Translations under genes and position numbers: made by a program
Source of the DNA: Deltaproteobacteria bacterium
GTDB taxonomy: Bacteria > Desulfobacterota > UBA8473
Reading direction: 5' to 3'
Assembly (NCBI GenBank): GCA_030643245.1
Contig: DAOWME010000015.1
Span: 1 to 25,614, forward strand
DNA: 25,614 nt
Shown here: piece by piece, positions 1 to 7,000 of the stretch
Layout: every line of letters starts with the position of its first letter
How positions within the stretch are numbered: the stretch's first letter is position 1
The notes under the pieces: generated by a model
Told to the model about the DNA's origin: nothing
Databases searched by the model: none
The model's input: only the letters and a program-made list of their open reading frames with translations

Positions 1-147
1 ATTGGAAGCTTGAGCAACGCAGCGATCGGTGGTCAGGGCCGATGAAAAAGCGCAAATTTCAACCGTGCAACCGTGCAACGTGCAAGGTATAACACCAAAA
101 AGGAAAATTTGCAAGCTGTGCGGTTGAATGACAGCAATTCTACCTAG

Positions 148-164
148 TTTCCATCCAGAAATGG
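148..164 (+). repeat. CCATCC-type short dispersed motif, copy 1
   Basis: The word TCCATCCAGAAATGG sits at 150-164. Its ends CCAT and ATGG are inverted, so it is a weak palindrome. The same word, with G or T at one position, recurs at 314-331, 343-357, 490-506, 15448-15460, 18677-18693 and 25451-25468. Seven copies of a 14-15-base word in 25 kb is far above chance. The function is unknown. Confidence 0.7.
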
Positions 165-167
165 CCC

Positions 168-335
168 TTTTTCCCCTGAGCTGCGTTCTCCTCAGGTTTC
201 CGCCTGCGACGTACGATCATGTACGACTCGGCGCAAACCATCGTGCGGCCTTGCTCAGAGAAAAAATTGCTCATTTCTGAATTGGAAACCAACTCGTGCC
301 CTTTTCTCAAGAAGTCCATTTCTGGATGGACACTA
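168..335 (+). repeat. 168-bp inverted repeat, left arm
   Basis: Read on the plus strand, this stretch matches the reverse complement of 25447-25614 with 4 differences in 168 positions, as counted by eye. It contains the near-palindrome CGTACGATCATGTACG (210-225) and ends in a hairpin GTCCAT-N6-ATGGAC at 314-331. The match stops at 335 on the inner side. On the outer side it is limited only by the right edge of the window. It encodes no recognisable protein. It may be a non-autonomous mobile element or a recombination-prone repeat at which an assembly broke. Confidence 0.85.
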
Positions 336-358
336 CCTAGTGCCCATCCATAAATGGC
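314..358. repeat. CCATCC-type motif, copies 2 and 3 in opposite orientation
   Basis: Copy 2 (314-331, minus orientation) has the form GTCCAT TTCTGG ATGGAC, a perfect 6-bp stem. Copy 3 (343-357, plus orientation) reads CCCATCCATAAATGG. Copy 3 begins a longer repeat at 344-390 that recurs at 15449-15495 just upstream of the GRE2 gene. That longer unit includes a perfect hairpin CGCAA-TCT-TTGCG at 366-378. Confidence 0.65.
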
Positions 359-489
359 TATTTTCCGCAATCTTTGCGCCTGCCTGTGCGTAGCATGCAG
401 ACAGGTCAGACGAAGATTGTAATCCTCAAAATACCCAATGTATTCCTGCGGTTAAAATCTTCGTCTTCCTTGACCTTGGAAAAAATATC

Positions 490-506
490 TCATTTCTGGA
501 TGGAAA
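490..506 (-). repeat. CCATCC-type motif, copy 4
   Basis: The plus strand reads TCATTTCTGGATGGAAA, the reverse complement of copy 1 over 14 bases. It is followed by CTACC, as copies 1 and 2 are flanked by CTACC-like sequence, so the shared unit is slightly longer than the core word. Confidence 0.6.
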
Positions 507-554
507 CTACCTATGAACTCTTCTACCGTAATTCAATGGACAAAGATGGTTCAG

Positions 555-706
555 TTGCCAGGTGCACATTTTCTGTTACTTGTTACAAAATACAGTATTG
601 CATGATGCATTCGGCACCCGGAAGTCGACTGATATTGCCTGTAGCTCGGGTGAGTTCCCCATAGGCCATTACGAGTAACAAATAACAGAAAACAAGCACC
701 CGGCAA
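555..706. repeat. 152-bp imperfect palindromic element
   Basis: The arms 555-586 and 675-706 are inverted copies of each other over 32 bases with 5 differences. They begin TTGCC(A/G)GGTGC. The 88-base interior has no clear coding frame. The layout (terminal inverted repeats, no gene) fits a MITE-like element or a transcribed hairpin. No target duplication is evident. Confidence 0.6.
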
Positions 707-870
707 TACTACAAAATAGAATGTACTCAAGGGGCTCCTTCCACCTTCGTGGGAGGGGGTTGGTGGGGACCTTAACGGTTGCGGGACCTTTGACATGAAA
801 ATGAGGCATCCTTTCTAAAAGCTATAAAGTAGTTTACACTTTCTAATAAAAAAACGGTCTCGGCACAGAT

Positions 871-1069
871 TCAACGGTGGTCAAATTTTAATCCGTGCAG
901 CTGTTTGAGCATTTTAGTGAGCGTTAAGAAAGAACAGGGGGAAAGCCCCGTTTTTTTGAATGTTTTTAGTTTTAAAGACTATAGGTTAAATTTAATAGCT
1001 GGAGGCTGTTCTTTCTTTATGCTCACTTAGATGCGAGTTCTGCACGGGTTAAAATTTGACCACCGTTGA
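871..1069. mobile_element. Second MITE-like element nested in the first
   Basis: Its ends 871-900 and 1040-1069 are inverted repeats of 30 bases with one mismatch, starting TCAACGGTGGTCAAATTTTA. A further inner pair (about 917-938 and 1004-1027) is also inverted, with AAGAAAGAACAG on one side and CTGTTCTTTCTT on the other, so nearly the whole element can fold into one long hairpin. Comparison with the uninterrupted copy at 18838-18952 defines the insertion site to within two bases (after CACAGAT). No protein is encoded, so mobilisation would need a transposase from elsewhere. Confidence 0.8.
937..957 (+). terminator. Terminator-like hairpin inside the nested element
   Basis: A GGGG / CCCC stem with a short purine loop (937-949) is followed by G and seven T residues (951-957) on the plus strand. 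The shape is that of a weak intrinsic terminator. It lies at the centre of the nested element, so it may simply be part of the element's palindromic core. Confidence 0.4.
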
Positions 1070-1145
1070 AGCAGCCATAATTTCAAAAGTGTAAACTGAT
1101 GTATGAAAGATGCCACACTTGAAAGCAATCTTAACTGGAAAAAGA

Positions 1146-1916
1146 TCAAACCCTGATGCCACCGCTAACGTCAATGGTAATCCCTGTGAGCAGATCGTTT
1201 TCTATTATGTAAAGAGCAGTATGGGCTATCTCCTCAGGCTCGCCCATACGGCCTACTGGAATTGCTTTCTTCCATTTCTCGAGAGCTGCAGGATTCATAT
1301 CCTTCATTACCATGGGAGTTGCGATGAATCCTGGTGCTATTGCTGCAGCTCTGATCTTGTAAGGGGCGAGCTCTTTTGACCACGTTACTGTCATTGCCGA
1401 CACGGCGGCCTTTGCAGCGCTATAATTGGTCTGTCCTGCATTTCCGTGTCTTGCGATGGATGACATGGATATAATAACGCCTCCATTGCCGCAATTAACC
1501 ATTTGCAGGGCGGCCTCACGCCCCGTGAGAAATACTCCGGTCAGATTGATATCGATAATCGCCTGCCACTGATCAAGGGTCATCTTCTTAACTACTTTTC
1601 TTGTTTCCTTGTCAGCTTTCACAAGCAGCCCGTCACGCAAAATTCCCGCATTCAAAACCGCCACGTCAAGGCGTCCGGTTTCCTCCACCGCTTTTTGCAT
1701 CAGGGTCTCAACCTGGTCTTCCTTAGATACGTCGCAAGGGATACTGATGGCCTTCCCACCTTTGCTGGTAATTTGCTTTACCGCATCATCAATTGCTGCA
1801 CCAGGTATATCGGTAACTATCGCTGTTGCTCCCTTGGAAGCAAAAAGATTGGCCATTGCGAAACCGATGCCTCTAGCACTTCCGGTTACTACCGCAGTTT
1901 TTCCGTTTAAATCCAT
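1146..1916 (-). CDS. SDR-family NAD(P)-dependent dehydrogenase (FabG / 3-hydroxyacyl-CoA dehydrogenase type)
   Basis: This 256-residue classical short-chain dehydrogenase probably oxidises a 3-hydroxyacyl thioester or reduces a 3-oxoacyl thioester. The cofactor motif TGSARGIG is at residues 11-18, NAG near 89-91, the catalytic Ser at about 152 and Tyr165-x3-Lys169 in YSAAK. Length and layout are normal for FabG-like enzymes. AAGGAG lies just upstream of the ATG and supports this start. It is the last gene of the minus-strand series after acyl-CoA synthetase, acyl-CoA dehydrogenase, mobB and mobA, though the 287-bp gap to mobA holds a dispersed repeat. In this context a 3-hydroxyacyl-CoA dehydrogenase step of a beta-oxidation pathway is more likely than fatty acid synthesis. 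Substrate cannot be told from sequence. Confidence 0.9.
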   Translation of the reverse strand: MDLNGKTAVVTGSARGIGFAMANLFASKGATAIVTDIPGAAIDDAVKQITSKGGKAISIPCDVSKEDQVETLMQKAVEETGRLDVAVLNAGILRDGLLVKADKETRKVVKKMTLDQWQAIIDINLTGVFLTGREAALQMVNCGNGGVIISMSSIARHGNAGQTNYSAAKAAVSAMTVTWSKELAPYKIRAAAIAPGFIATPMVMKDMNPAALEKWKKAIPVGRMGEPEEIAHTALYIIENDLLTGITIDVSGGIRV

Positions 1917-2052
1917 CCAATGTCTCCTTTCACTACCAAAAAGCTATTTCTTGTTAGCGTGTTGTAAAGAACGAAAAGTAGGCACGGGTTAAGAGCCTAT
2001 CAGTGAGAATACGTGAAACCGGGCGCAATGTCAATCTAAAAGAAAAAGTGCC

Positions 2053-2199
2053 GCATTTAGGTTAGATTTGTTCGATCTGAAAACGCAAAACCGCAGGAAT
2101 AGTCTGACCTATTTCGAGGATTTTGTGCTTGAAGATCGGGCAAAGATGGCTTGAAGATGAGATGCACAAATGGGTAAGTTATTTCGGCCACGTCCCTTA
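2053..2199 (+). repeat. Dispersed repeat, copy A
   Basis: This stretch aligns with the reverse complement of 8633-8782 over about 147 bases at roughly three-quarters identity, with long exact blocks such as GATCGGGCAAAGATGGC and GAAGATGAGATG. One end lies five bases from the stop codon of mobA. The open frames in both copies share a peptide like IGQRWPEDEM, but neither is a convincing gene. A decayed non-autonomous element or the relic of a former gene is possible. Confidence 0.7.
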
Positions 2200-2203
2200 T
2201 CTA

Positions 2204-2794
2204 TCACAGCGTAAGGAACCATCCCCTTTTTCTACATTCCGCCAGTTGCTCAGGCGTATTTATGTTGAAAAACATGACTTTTTTGGGATCAAAGGAGAGC
2301 ATCTCTGATGGCGTGATTTCCCTTATCCTTACCTTGCTGTAAAACCTGGCGATCTTCAAGTCGTTGGACGCAATGAGGTTCTCTATGTGTCTTGAGCACC
2401 GCCTGGAATAGATGGCATGGAGGGGTTGCAGACCATCAACAGGATGGGGAACAACCACATCGAAGTCATTCGACTGTGACACCATGTAATTTATGAACCC
2501 TTCATTGAGAAAAGGCATATCACACGCAGTCACAAATATGTGTCGGGATGAGGCATAGAAAAGCCCTGTGAATATCCCTCCCAGAGCCCCTTTTTGGGGG
2601 ATAATGTCGGTTACGATTCGACTATCCAAATGGAGATATTCAACCGGGGAATTTGTGACAAGGATTATCTCATCAAACGTCTTATTGAAGGTGGCGAGCG
2701 TTCTATCGATCATCCTCTGCCCGTCGATTTCCAGGAATGCCTTGTTCTTACCCATTCTCTCGCTTTTCCCACCTGCTAAGATAACCCCTGTCAA
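2204..2794 (-). CDS. mobA: Molybdenum cofactor guanylyltransferase MobA
   Basis: The 196-residue product would transfer GMP from GTP to molybdopterin (Mo- or W-loaded) to make the dinucleotide cofactor, in the cytoplasm. The N-terminal nucleotide-binding signature LAGGKSERMGKNK is at about residues 6-18. TACDMPF (near 112-118) supplies the metal-binding Asp, followed by a PHP-DGLQPLHAIY segment typical of MobA. Length is normal. The start is a TTG preceded by AGGAG at good spacing, and no ATG fits the conserved N-terminus better. It lies 26 bp after mobB, so the two are probably co-transcribed. The pair implies a bis-MGD enzyme such as formate dehydrogenase or a tungsten enzyme elsewhere in the genome; none is in this window. 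Confidence 0.93.
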   Translation of the reverse strand: MTGVILAGGKSERMGKNKAFLEIDGQRMIDRTLATFNKTFDEIILVTNSPVEYLHLDSRIVTDIIPQKGALGGIFTGLFYASSRHIFVTACDMPFLNEGFINYMVSQSNDFDVVVPHPVDGLQPLHAIYSRRCSRHIENLIASNDLKIARFYSKVRIREITPSEMLSFDPKKVMFFNINTPEQLAECRKRGWFLTL

Positions 2795-2820
2795 AGGCGT
2801 CTCCTGAGAATGAGGGATGA

Positions 2821-3468
2821 TTATGGAGAAATCCTCACTTCCACCTCCTTTGGGTCTTCACAACCCTTGAGGGCTGATACCATTCCTGTTATGGATCTAG
2901 CCATCATGTCCTTGATAAAGGGGTTGAGGGGCACATTTTTACTATTGACCCTCAAACTGATGGAGAACTTTTTCTGTTTCTTGAGAAACCTCTCTTCTAT
3001 GATATCAACTATGCCCTCCACATCGTCTATATGCATACAGGGAACACCGGTATCAAAGTCCGTGTCACTAGCCAGCGCTATCAACATATCCTTCTTTGAA
3101 CAGAGGAGTTCCCCTTGGGCATCTTTTCTATAAACCTCTATTTTGGGGTGCCTGTCATTTTTATATCCCTCTGATATAATTATATCCACATCCCTGATGA
3201 ACCGTTCCCTCAACTCTCTCAATGGGAGATCTCCGTCCACATCTCTGACCATGGCCATCTTTTTAGGTGAGGATATCACGGTAGTGTGGGCACCCGCCTG
3301 CTTATGCCGCCAGCTATCTTTCCCCTCTTTGTCGATGTCAAAGTCGTGAACATCATGTTTAACAGTGGCAACCTTATATCCGCGCGTACCCAACTCAGGG
3401 ATTATCTTTTCCATAAGGGTTGTCTTCCCACTGTCCGATCTGCCTACTATTGATACTATGGGTGTCAT
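2821..3468 (-). CDS. mobB: Molybdopterin-guanine dinucleotide biosynthesis protein MobB
   Basis: This 215-residue GTP-binding protein assists MobA in cofactor maturation. The P-loop GRSDSGKTTLMEK is at residues 9-21, with the family's VKHDVHDFDID segment near 37-47, and a DIIISEGYK motif near 94-102. After the usual MobB domain (about 160 residues) there is an extra 45-50 residues containing VNSKNVPLNPFIKDMM. I believe this extension occurs in other delta-type MobB proteins but cannot confirm it. The ATG is preceded by GAGAGGAT. It follows the acyl-CoA dehydrogenase gene by 36 bp and precedes mobA. Confidence 0.92.
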   Translation of the reverse strand: MTPIVSIVGRSDSGKTTLMEKIIPELGTRGYKVATVKHDVHDFDIDKEGKDSWRHKQAGAHTTVISSPKKMAMVRDVDGDLPLRELRERFIRDVDIIISEGYKNDRHPKIEVYRKDAQGELLCSKKDMLIALASDTDFDTGVPCMHIDDVEGIVDIIEERFLKKQKKFSISLRVNSKNVPLNPFIKDMMARSITGMVSALKGCEDPKEVEVRISP

Positions 3469-3504
3469 GAATACATATCCTCTCCAAAAGATGTTCTTTA
3501 AGGG

Positions 3505-4674
3505 CTAATAATCCACCCTTACCTTCTTCCAACCGAGACCGTCTGATGCAATGATCATACTTGTGATGTTGGACGATCCCTCTCCGGTTTGGTACAGAAT
3601 GGCATCGCGATATAGTCTGGCCACCGGGTACTCCTCTGAATATCCGTACCCCCCGAATATCTCCACTGCGAAACGGGATGCCCTGACACAGGTCTCCGAC
3701 GCCATGTGCTTTGCTATGGTGCTTTCAAAGGTGTTTCTGATCTTTTTGTCCGCCAGGAAGGCAGCCTTATAAAGGAGCATTCTGGAGGCCTCTGTGCCTG
3801 CTATCATGTCAGCGATCTTTTGCTGGTTCATCTGGAACTCGCCGATTTTCTTACCAAAGGCCTCTCTTTCATTACAGTATCTTATGCTCTCGTCTATGCA
3901 TGCCTGGGCAACACCAACAGCTCCCGCTGCAACGCTAATGCGACCGAAATCCAGGGCGGTCATGGCTATTTTGAAACCCTGTCCCAACTCTCCGACCAGG
4001 TTCTTACCTGGTACCCGGCAGTCCTCAAATATGAGCTCACCGGTGGGAGCGGAGTGATGCCCAAGTTTATCTTTTATCTCCTTTCTTGAAAGACCGGTCA
4101 TATCTTTTTCAACGATAAAACAGGAGATACCTCTGTGTTTAGGCACGATCTTTGGATCTGTTTTTACGTAAACCACCCCCGTGTCCATTATGGGGGCATT
4201 ACTGATCCACATTTTCGACCCGTTTATGATAAAAGAATCACCATCCTCCACGGCATTTGCCTGAATAGATGCGAAATCCGACCCTGCATTTGGTTCTGTC
4301 ATGGCGTTTACGCCGAACAGCTCGCACCGGATCAGCTTTCGTACATACTCTTCTTTCTGTTCCTCTGTACCCCAGTTGAGGATAGTCAACGGACAGGTAA
4401 GGGCCTGCATATTGAAGAAGTGTCTCAAGGAGGACTCCGCCCTTGAAATCTCTTCCACTATTATGGCATGGGCCACAAAACCGAGGTTGGAGCCGCCGTA
4501 TTTCTCCGGGAAAGCCGCTCCAAAGAAGCCCTGATCCGCCATCTTTAGGACTATCTCTTTCTGGAACCTGTGGGTATGATCGTCCTCAGCCACTACAGGC
4601 TTGATCTCTTTCTCAGCGAAATCCTGCGTTAGCTTTCGCACTGCCTTTTGTTCCTCTGTTAAAAAAAAATTCAT
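3505..4674 (-). CDS. Acyl-CoA dehydrogenase
   Basis: A full-length (389-residue) FAD-dependent acyl-CoA dehydrogenase that would introduce an alpha-beta double bond into an acyl-CoA and pass electrons to ETF. Visible family features are AMTEPNAGSDFASIQ (near 132-146), WISNAP for flavin contact, RxAFGKKIGEFQMNQQ, FGGYGYSEEYPVARLYRDA and the loop TGEGSSNI, whose Glu (about residue 365) is at the place of the catalytic base in the short-chain, glutaryl-CoA and benzylsuccinyl-CoA dehydrogenase group. GGAGA precedes the ATG. It starts 35 bp after the acyl-CoA synthetase gene. The substrate is not determined; a dicarboxylyl- or substituted succinyl-CoA is one possibility suggested by the nearby CoA-transferase and glycyl radical enzymes. 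Confidence 0.93.
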   Translation of the reverse strand: MNFFLTEEQKAVRKLTQDFAEKEIKPVVAEDDHTHRFQKEIVLKMADQGFFGAAFPEKYGGSNLGFVAHAIIVEEISRAESSLRHFFNMQALTCPLTILNWGTEEQKEEYVRKLIRCELFGVNAMTEPNAGSDFASIQANAVEDGDSFIINGSKMWISNAPIMDTGVVYVKTDPKIVPKHRGISCFIVEKDMTGLSRKEIKDKLGHHSAPTGELIFEDCRVPGKNLVGELGQGFKIAMTALDFGRISVAAGAVGVAQACIDESIRYCNEREAFGKKIGEFQMNQQKIADMIAGTEASRMLLYKAAFLADKKIRNTFESTIAKHMASETCVRASRFAVEIFGGYGYSEEYPVARLYRDAILYQTGEGSSNITSMIIASDGLGWKKVRVDY

Positions 4675-4709
4675 AGTGTGTCTCCAATAAGAAGTCGTAA
4701 TAAAGCCAA

Positions 4710-6656
4710 CTATTTAGTTCTTCCTATCTCTTCAATTGCCTCCGGGTTTTCTACTGATGAGATGTCTCCAAGATCTTCCCCAAGGTACTTTTTCTTGATG
4801 ATACCCCTGACTATCTTGGCGGACCGTGTCTTAGGCAATGCGTTAACAAACCTGACATCCTCAGGCCTTAGTGTCTTTCCGTGAAACTTGACAACCTGCT
4901 CCTTGAGCGCTAACCGTAAGTCTTCGGTCGGCTTATATCCTGGCTGGAGCAACACGAAACATACAACGGTCTCTCCTTTTATCTCATGAGGGATACCTAT
5001 GGCAGCCGCCTCTGAAACCGCAGGATGTTCGATAAGGGCCGCTTCTATTTCTCCCGGCCCGGTCCTCTTGCCGGCGATTTTTATAGTATCATCGGAACGG
5101 CCGTGCAAAAACCAGAATCCGTCTTCATCCACATGTGCCCAATCCCCATGATACCAAACCTCCGGCCATTTAGAGAAATATGTTTCCACATAACGCTGGG
5201 GGTCTTTCAGGAACCCCTTTGTAAAGGAAGGGCACGGTTTCTTGCATACCAGGTGCCCGATACCTCCCCTAATGGGTTTGCCGTCATCATCATAGACATC
5301 AACATCCATAGCCAGACCAGGTCCTCGCAATGTACATGCCTTGAGGGAACAGATGGGCATTGGGGATAATAGGCATCCCACCATTTCTGTGCCACCGGAT
5401 ATATTAATCACAGGACAACGTTTCTTGCCGATATTTTGAAAGAACCACATGTATGAATCCGGGTCCCAGGGTTCGCCTGTGGAACCGAGGATCCTCAGGC
5501 TCGAAAGGTCGTGCTTTTCCACCCATTCCATTCCGGATCTCATGAGGAGTCGGACAGCAGTAGGTGATATCCCCAAGATGGTAATAGAATGCCGTTCAAC
5601 CATATCCCAAATGCGATCCGGGTCAGGATAGTTTGGCGCCCCTTCATAGATCATGTGGGTTCCACCATAGTGTTGGACACCAATAATCTGCCATGGTCCC
5701 ATCATCCAGCCTATGTCCGTTACCCAGAAGAACCGGTCATCCGGTTTCACATCGAAGTAATAGCCAACCTCTTTGACCATCTGGGCCATGGCGCCAGCAT
5801 GGGTATGTATCGTTCCCTTGGGTCGTCCTGTGGTCCCGGATGAGAAGAGTATCATAGAATAATCCTCCGCATCCATCTCCTCAGTTTCAAAGTTTTTGGA
5901 CTGCATTGGAACAACATCCTCCCACCACACATCCCGGCCTTCGGTCCAGGGTATACCCCGATCGCCGAGGCGCTTTTTTACTATAATGTGTTCTATAGTG
6001 GGAGCCATTCCTGCTGCCTCGTCACACGCAGGCTTAAGCTCTACCGGTTTTCCCCTCCTTAAAGATCCATCGGCCGTAAATAGCACCTTTACCTCAGCAT
6101 CTTCCATTCGGACCCCGAGGGCCTTTGGTCCAAACCCTGAAAAGACAGGGACAAAGGGCGCCCCGATCTTGAGGCAGGCCCAAAAAGCTACAACGAGCTC
6201 AGGGATCATGGGCATATAGAAACCTACGGTATCCCCTTTCCTGATGCCCAGGCTTCTTAAGGCATTGGCACAGCGGTTGGCCTCTTGGAATAAGTCCCAA
6301 TACGTCCACTTCTCACAGGATCCATCCTCACCCTCCCATATGAATGCTAAACGGTTCTTGCTAAGCGGGTTTCTTGCATGGCGGTCAAGGCTATTATGTG
6401 CAATGTTGATGGTTCCTCCTATGAACCATTTTGCCCACTCGAAGCTCTTGGAATTGCCTAAGTCCAGGACCTTTTCGTACGGTTTGAACCATTCCACATC
6501 GCAGTCTTTCATCATTGCTTCCCAGAACCACTCCACATCTTTCGTGGATCTGGCTATAAGGTCCTCATAATCCTTGATATTATGCTTATCCATGAACCGC
6601 TTTATGTTACTTTTCTCAAGATAATCGCCGGAAGGTTCCCATATCAGCCCTTTCAT
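4710..6656 (-). CDS. AMP-forming acyl-CoA synthetase, acetyl-CoA synthetase-like
   Basis: This adenylate-forming enzyme (648 residues from the chosen ATG) would activate a carboxylic acid to its CoA thioester with ATP. The P-loop FSSGTTGRPKG, the segment ISGGTEMVG, the YHGDWAHVDEDGFWFLHGRSDD hinge region and the C-terminal PKTRSAKIVRG with its catalytic Lys are all present. The N-terminal part (GTINIAHNSLDRHA) is of the acetyl-CoA / acetoacetyl-CoA synthetase type. A longer frame begins at a TTG at 6689, but the ATG at 6656 has a GGGGGA ribosome-binding site and begins the homologous sequence. It is the first gene behind the promoter at 6759-6787. Substrate could be acetate, propionate or another short acid. 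Confidence 0.92.
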   Translation of the reverse strand: MKGLIWEPSGDYLEKSNIKRFMDKHNIKDYEDLIARSTKDVEWFWEAMMKDCDVEWFKPYEKVLDLGNSKSFEWAKWFIGGTINIAHNSLDRHARNPLSKNRLAFIWEGEDGSCEKWTYWDLFQEANRCANALRSLGIRKGDTVGFYMPMIPELVVAFWACLKIGAPFVPVFSGFGPKALGVRMEDAEVKVLFTADGSLRRGKPVELKPACDEAAGMAPTIEHIIVKKRLGDRGIPWTEGRDVWWEDVVPMQSKNFETEEMDAEDYSMILFSSGTTGRPKGTIHTHAGAMAQMVKEVGYYFDVKPDDRFFWVTDIGWMMGPWQIIGVQHYGGTHMIYEGAPNYPDPDRIWDMVERHSITILGISPTAVRLLMRSGMEWVEKHDLSSLRILGSTGEPWDPDSYMWFFQNIGKKRCPVINISGGTEMVGCLLSPMPICSLKACTLRGPGLAMDVDVYDDDGKPIRGGIGHLVCKKPCPSFTKGFLKDPQRYVETYFSKWPEVWYHGDWAHVDEDGFWFLHGRSDDTIKIAGKRTGPGEIEAALIEHPAVSEAAAIGIPHEIKGETVVCFVLLQPGYKPTEDLRLALKEQVVKFHGKTLRPEDVRFVNALPKTRSAKIVRGIIKKKYLGEDLGDISSVENPEAIEEIGRTK

Positions 6657-6758
6657 AGTTGTTCCCCCGTGTCTTGTCTCAGTGTTCAACTATCAGGTTG
6701 CCCTTTTGTCACGATAACTCGTTTTTGCTTGCCTTGCCGTAGTCATATATGAGCGTTA

Positions 6759-6787
6759 ATTCTATTTTATAGACCCAGGATTGTCAA
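6759..6787 (-). promoter_or_regulatory. Sigma70-like promoter for the acyl-CoA synthetase cluster
   Basis: On the minus strand TTGACA (6787-6782) and TAGAAT (6764-6759) are separated by exactly 17 bases. Transcription would begin near 6752 and give a leader of about 95 bases before the ATG at 6656. This is the best promoter match in the window. Confidence 0.7.
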
Positions 6788-6870
6788 CTAATGTTTTTCC
6801 CTTGACCATAAAGGGTAAATCATGTATTAAATTATTATTTCAAACCGTTTGAAGGAATTATTATTGGTCA

Positions 6871-6939
6871 GAAATTTTGAGACTCAATAATGAGCTAAAA
6901 ATGGCTTAAAGACATAATTCAAATGAGTTTCAAAATCTC
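6871..6939. promoter_or_regulatory. Inverted repeat in the divergent promoter region
   Basis: GAAATTTTGAGACTCA (6871-6886) is inverted at 6924-6939 with 14 of 16 positions matching. The centres are 53 bp apart, about five helical turns. Each arm has an ATTGGT word next to it. It lies 62 bp upstream of the CoA-transferase ATG, so it could be an operator pair that loops or an mRNA leader hairpin. No regulator gene is adjacent. Confidence 0.4.
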
Positions 6940-7000
6940 TGATTGGTAGATTAGGTCAAAGGACCCTACTGTCAAAAAGTAATTGAGAAAGGAGGAAGAA

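Larger units (their letters stand above)
804..1114. mobile_element. MITE-like element, copy 1, interrupted by another element
   Basis: The outer parts 804-870 and about 1070-1114 match the intact element at 18838-18952 almost base for base: ends near AGGCATCCTTT and GAAAGATGCC, an inverted AGTTTACACTTT / AAAGTGTAAACT pair, and the internal word CGGTCTCGGCACAGAT. Where the intact copy continues directly, this copy carries 199 extra bases (871-1069) that are themselves bounded by inverted repeats. The terminal repeats here have drifted and no target duplication is visible, so this copy looks older than the other. Confidence 0.85.
1..1145. other. Gene-free, repeat-dense left end
   Basis: I see no credible gene in this stretch. 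Open frames here translate repeats and show no family resemblance. It contains a short tandem of the word CGTGCAAC at about 63-84, an inverted pair GCAAATTT / AAATTTGC near 52-59 and 112-118, one arm of a 168-bp inverted repeat, four copies of a CCATCC-type motif, a 152-bp imperfect hairpin element and a nested pair of MITE-like elements. These are listed separately. The stretch at 707-803 holds only a small CCAC/GTGG hairpin near 740-755 and nothing else I can name. Confidence 0.75.

Noticed and set aside
60..90. CRISPR-like tandem words CGTGCAAC
   Set aside because: Units are 8-9 bases without spacers; no cas gene is present in the window.
140..370. Small open frame in the left inverted-repeat arm
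   Set aside because: The corresponding sequence in the right arm is read into a different protein tail, no family features exist, and the frame is made of repeat sequence.
2123..2308. Small open frame on the plus strand in repeat copy A
   Set aside because: It shares a short peptide with a frame in copy B only because of the DNA repeat, lacks a ribosome-binding site, and overlaps mobA.
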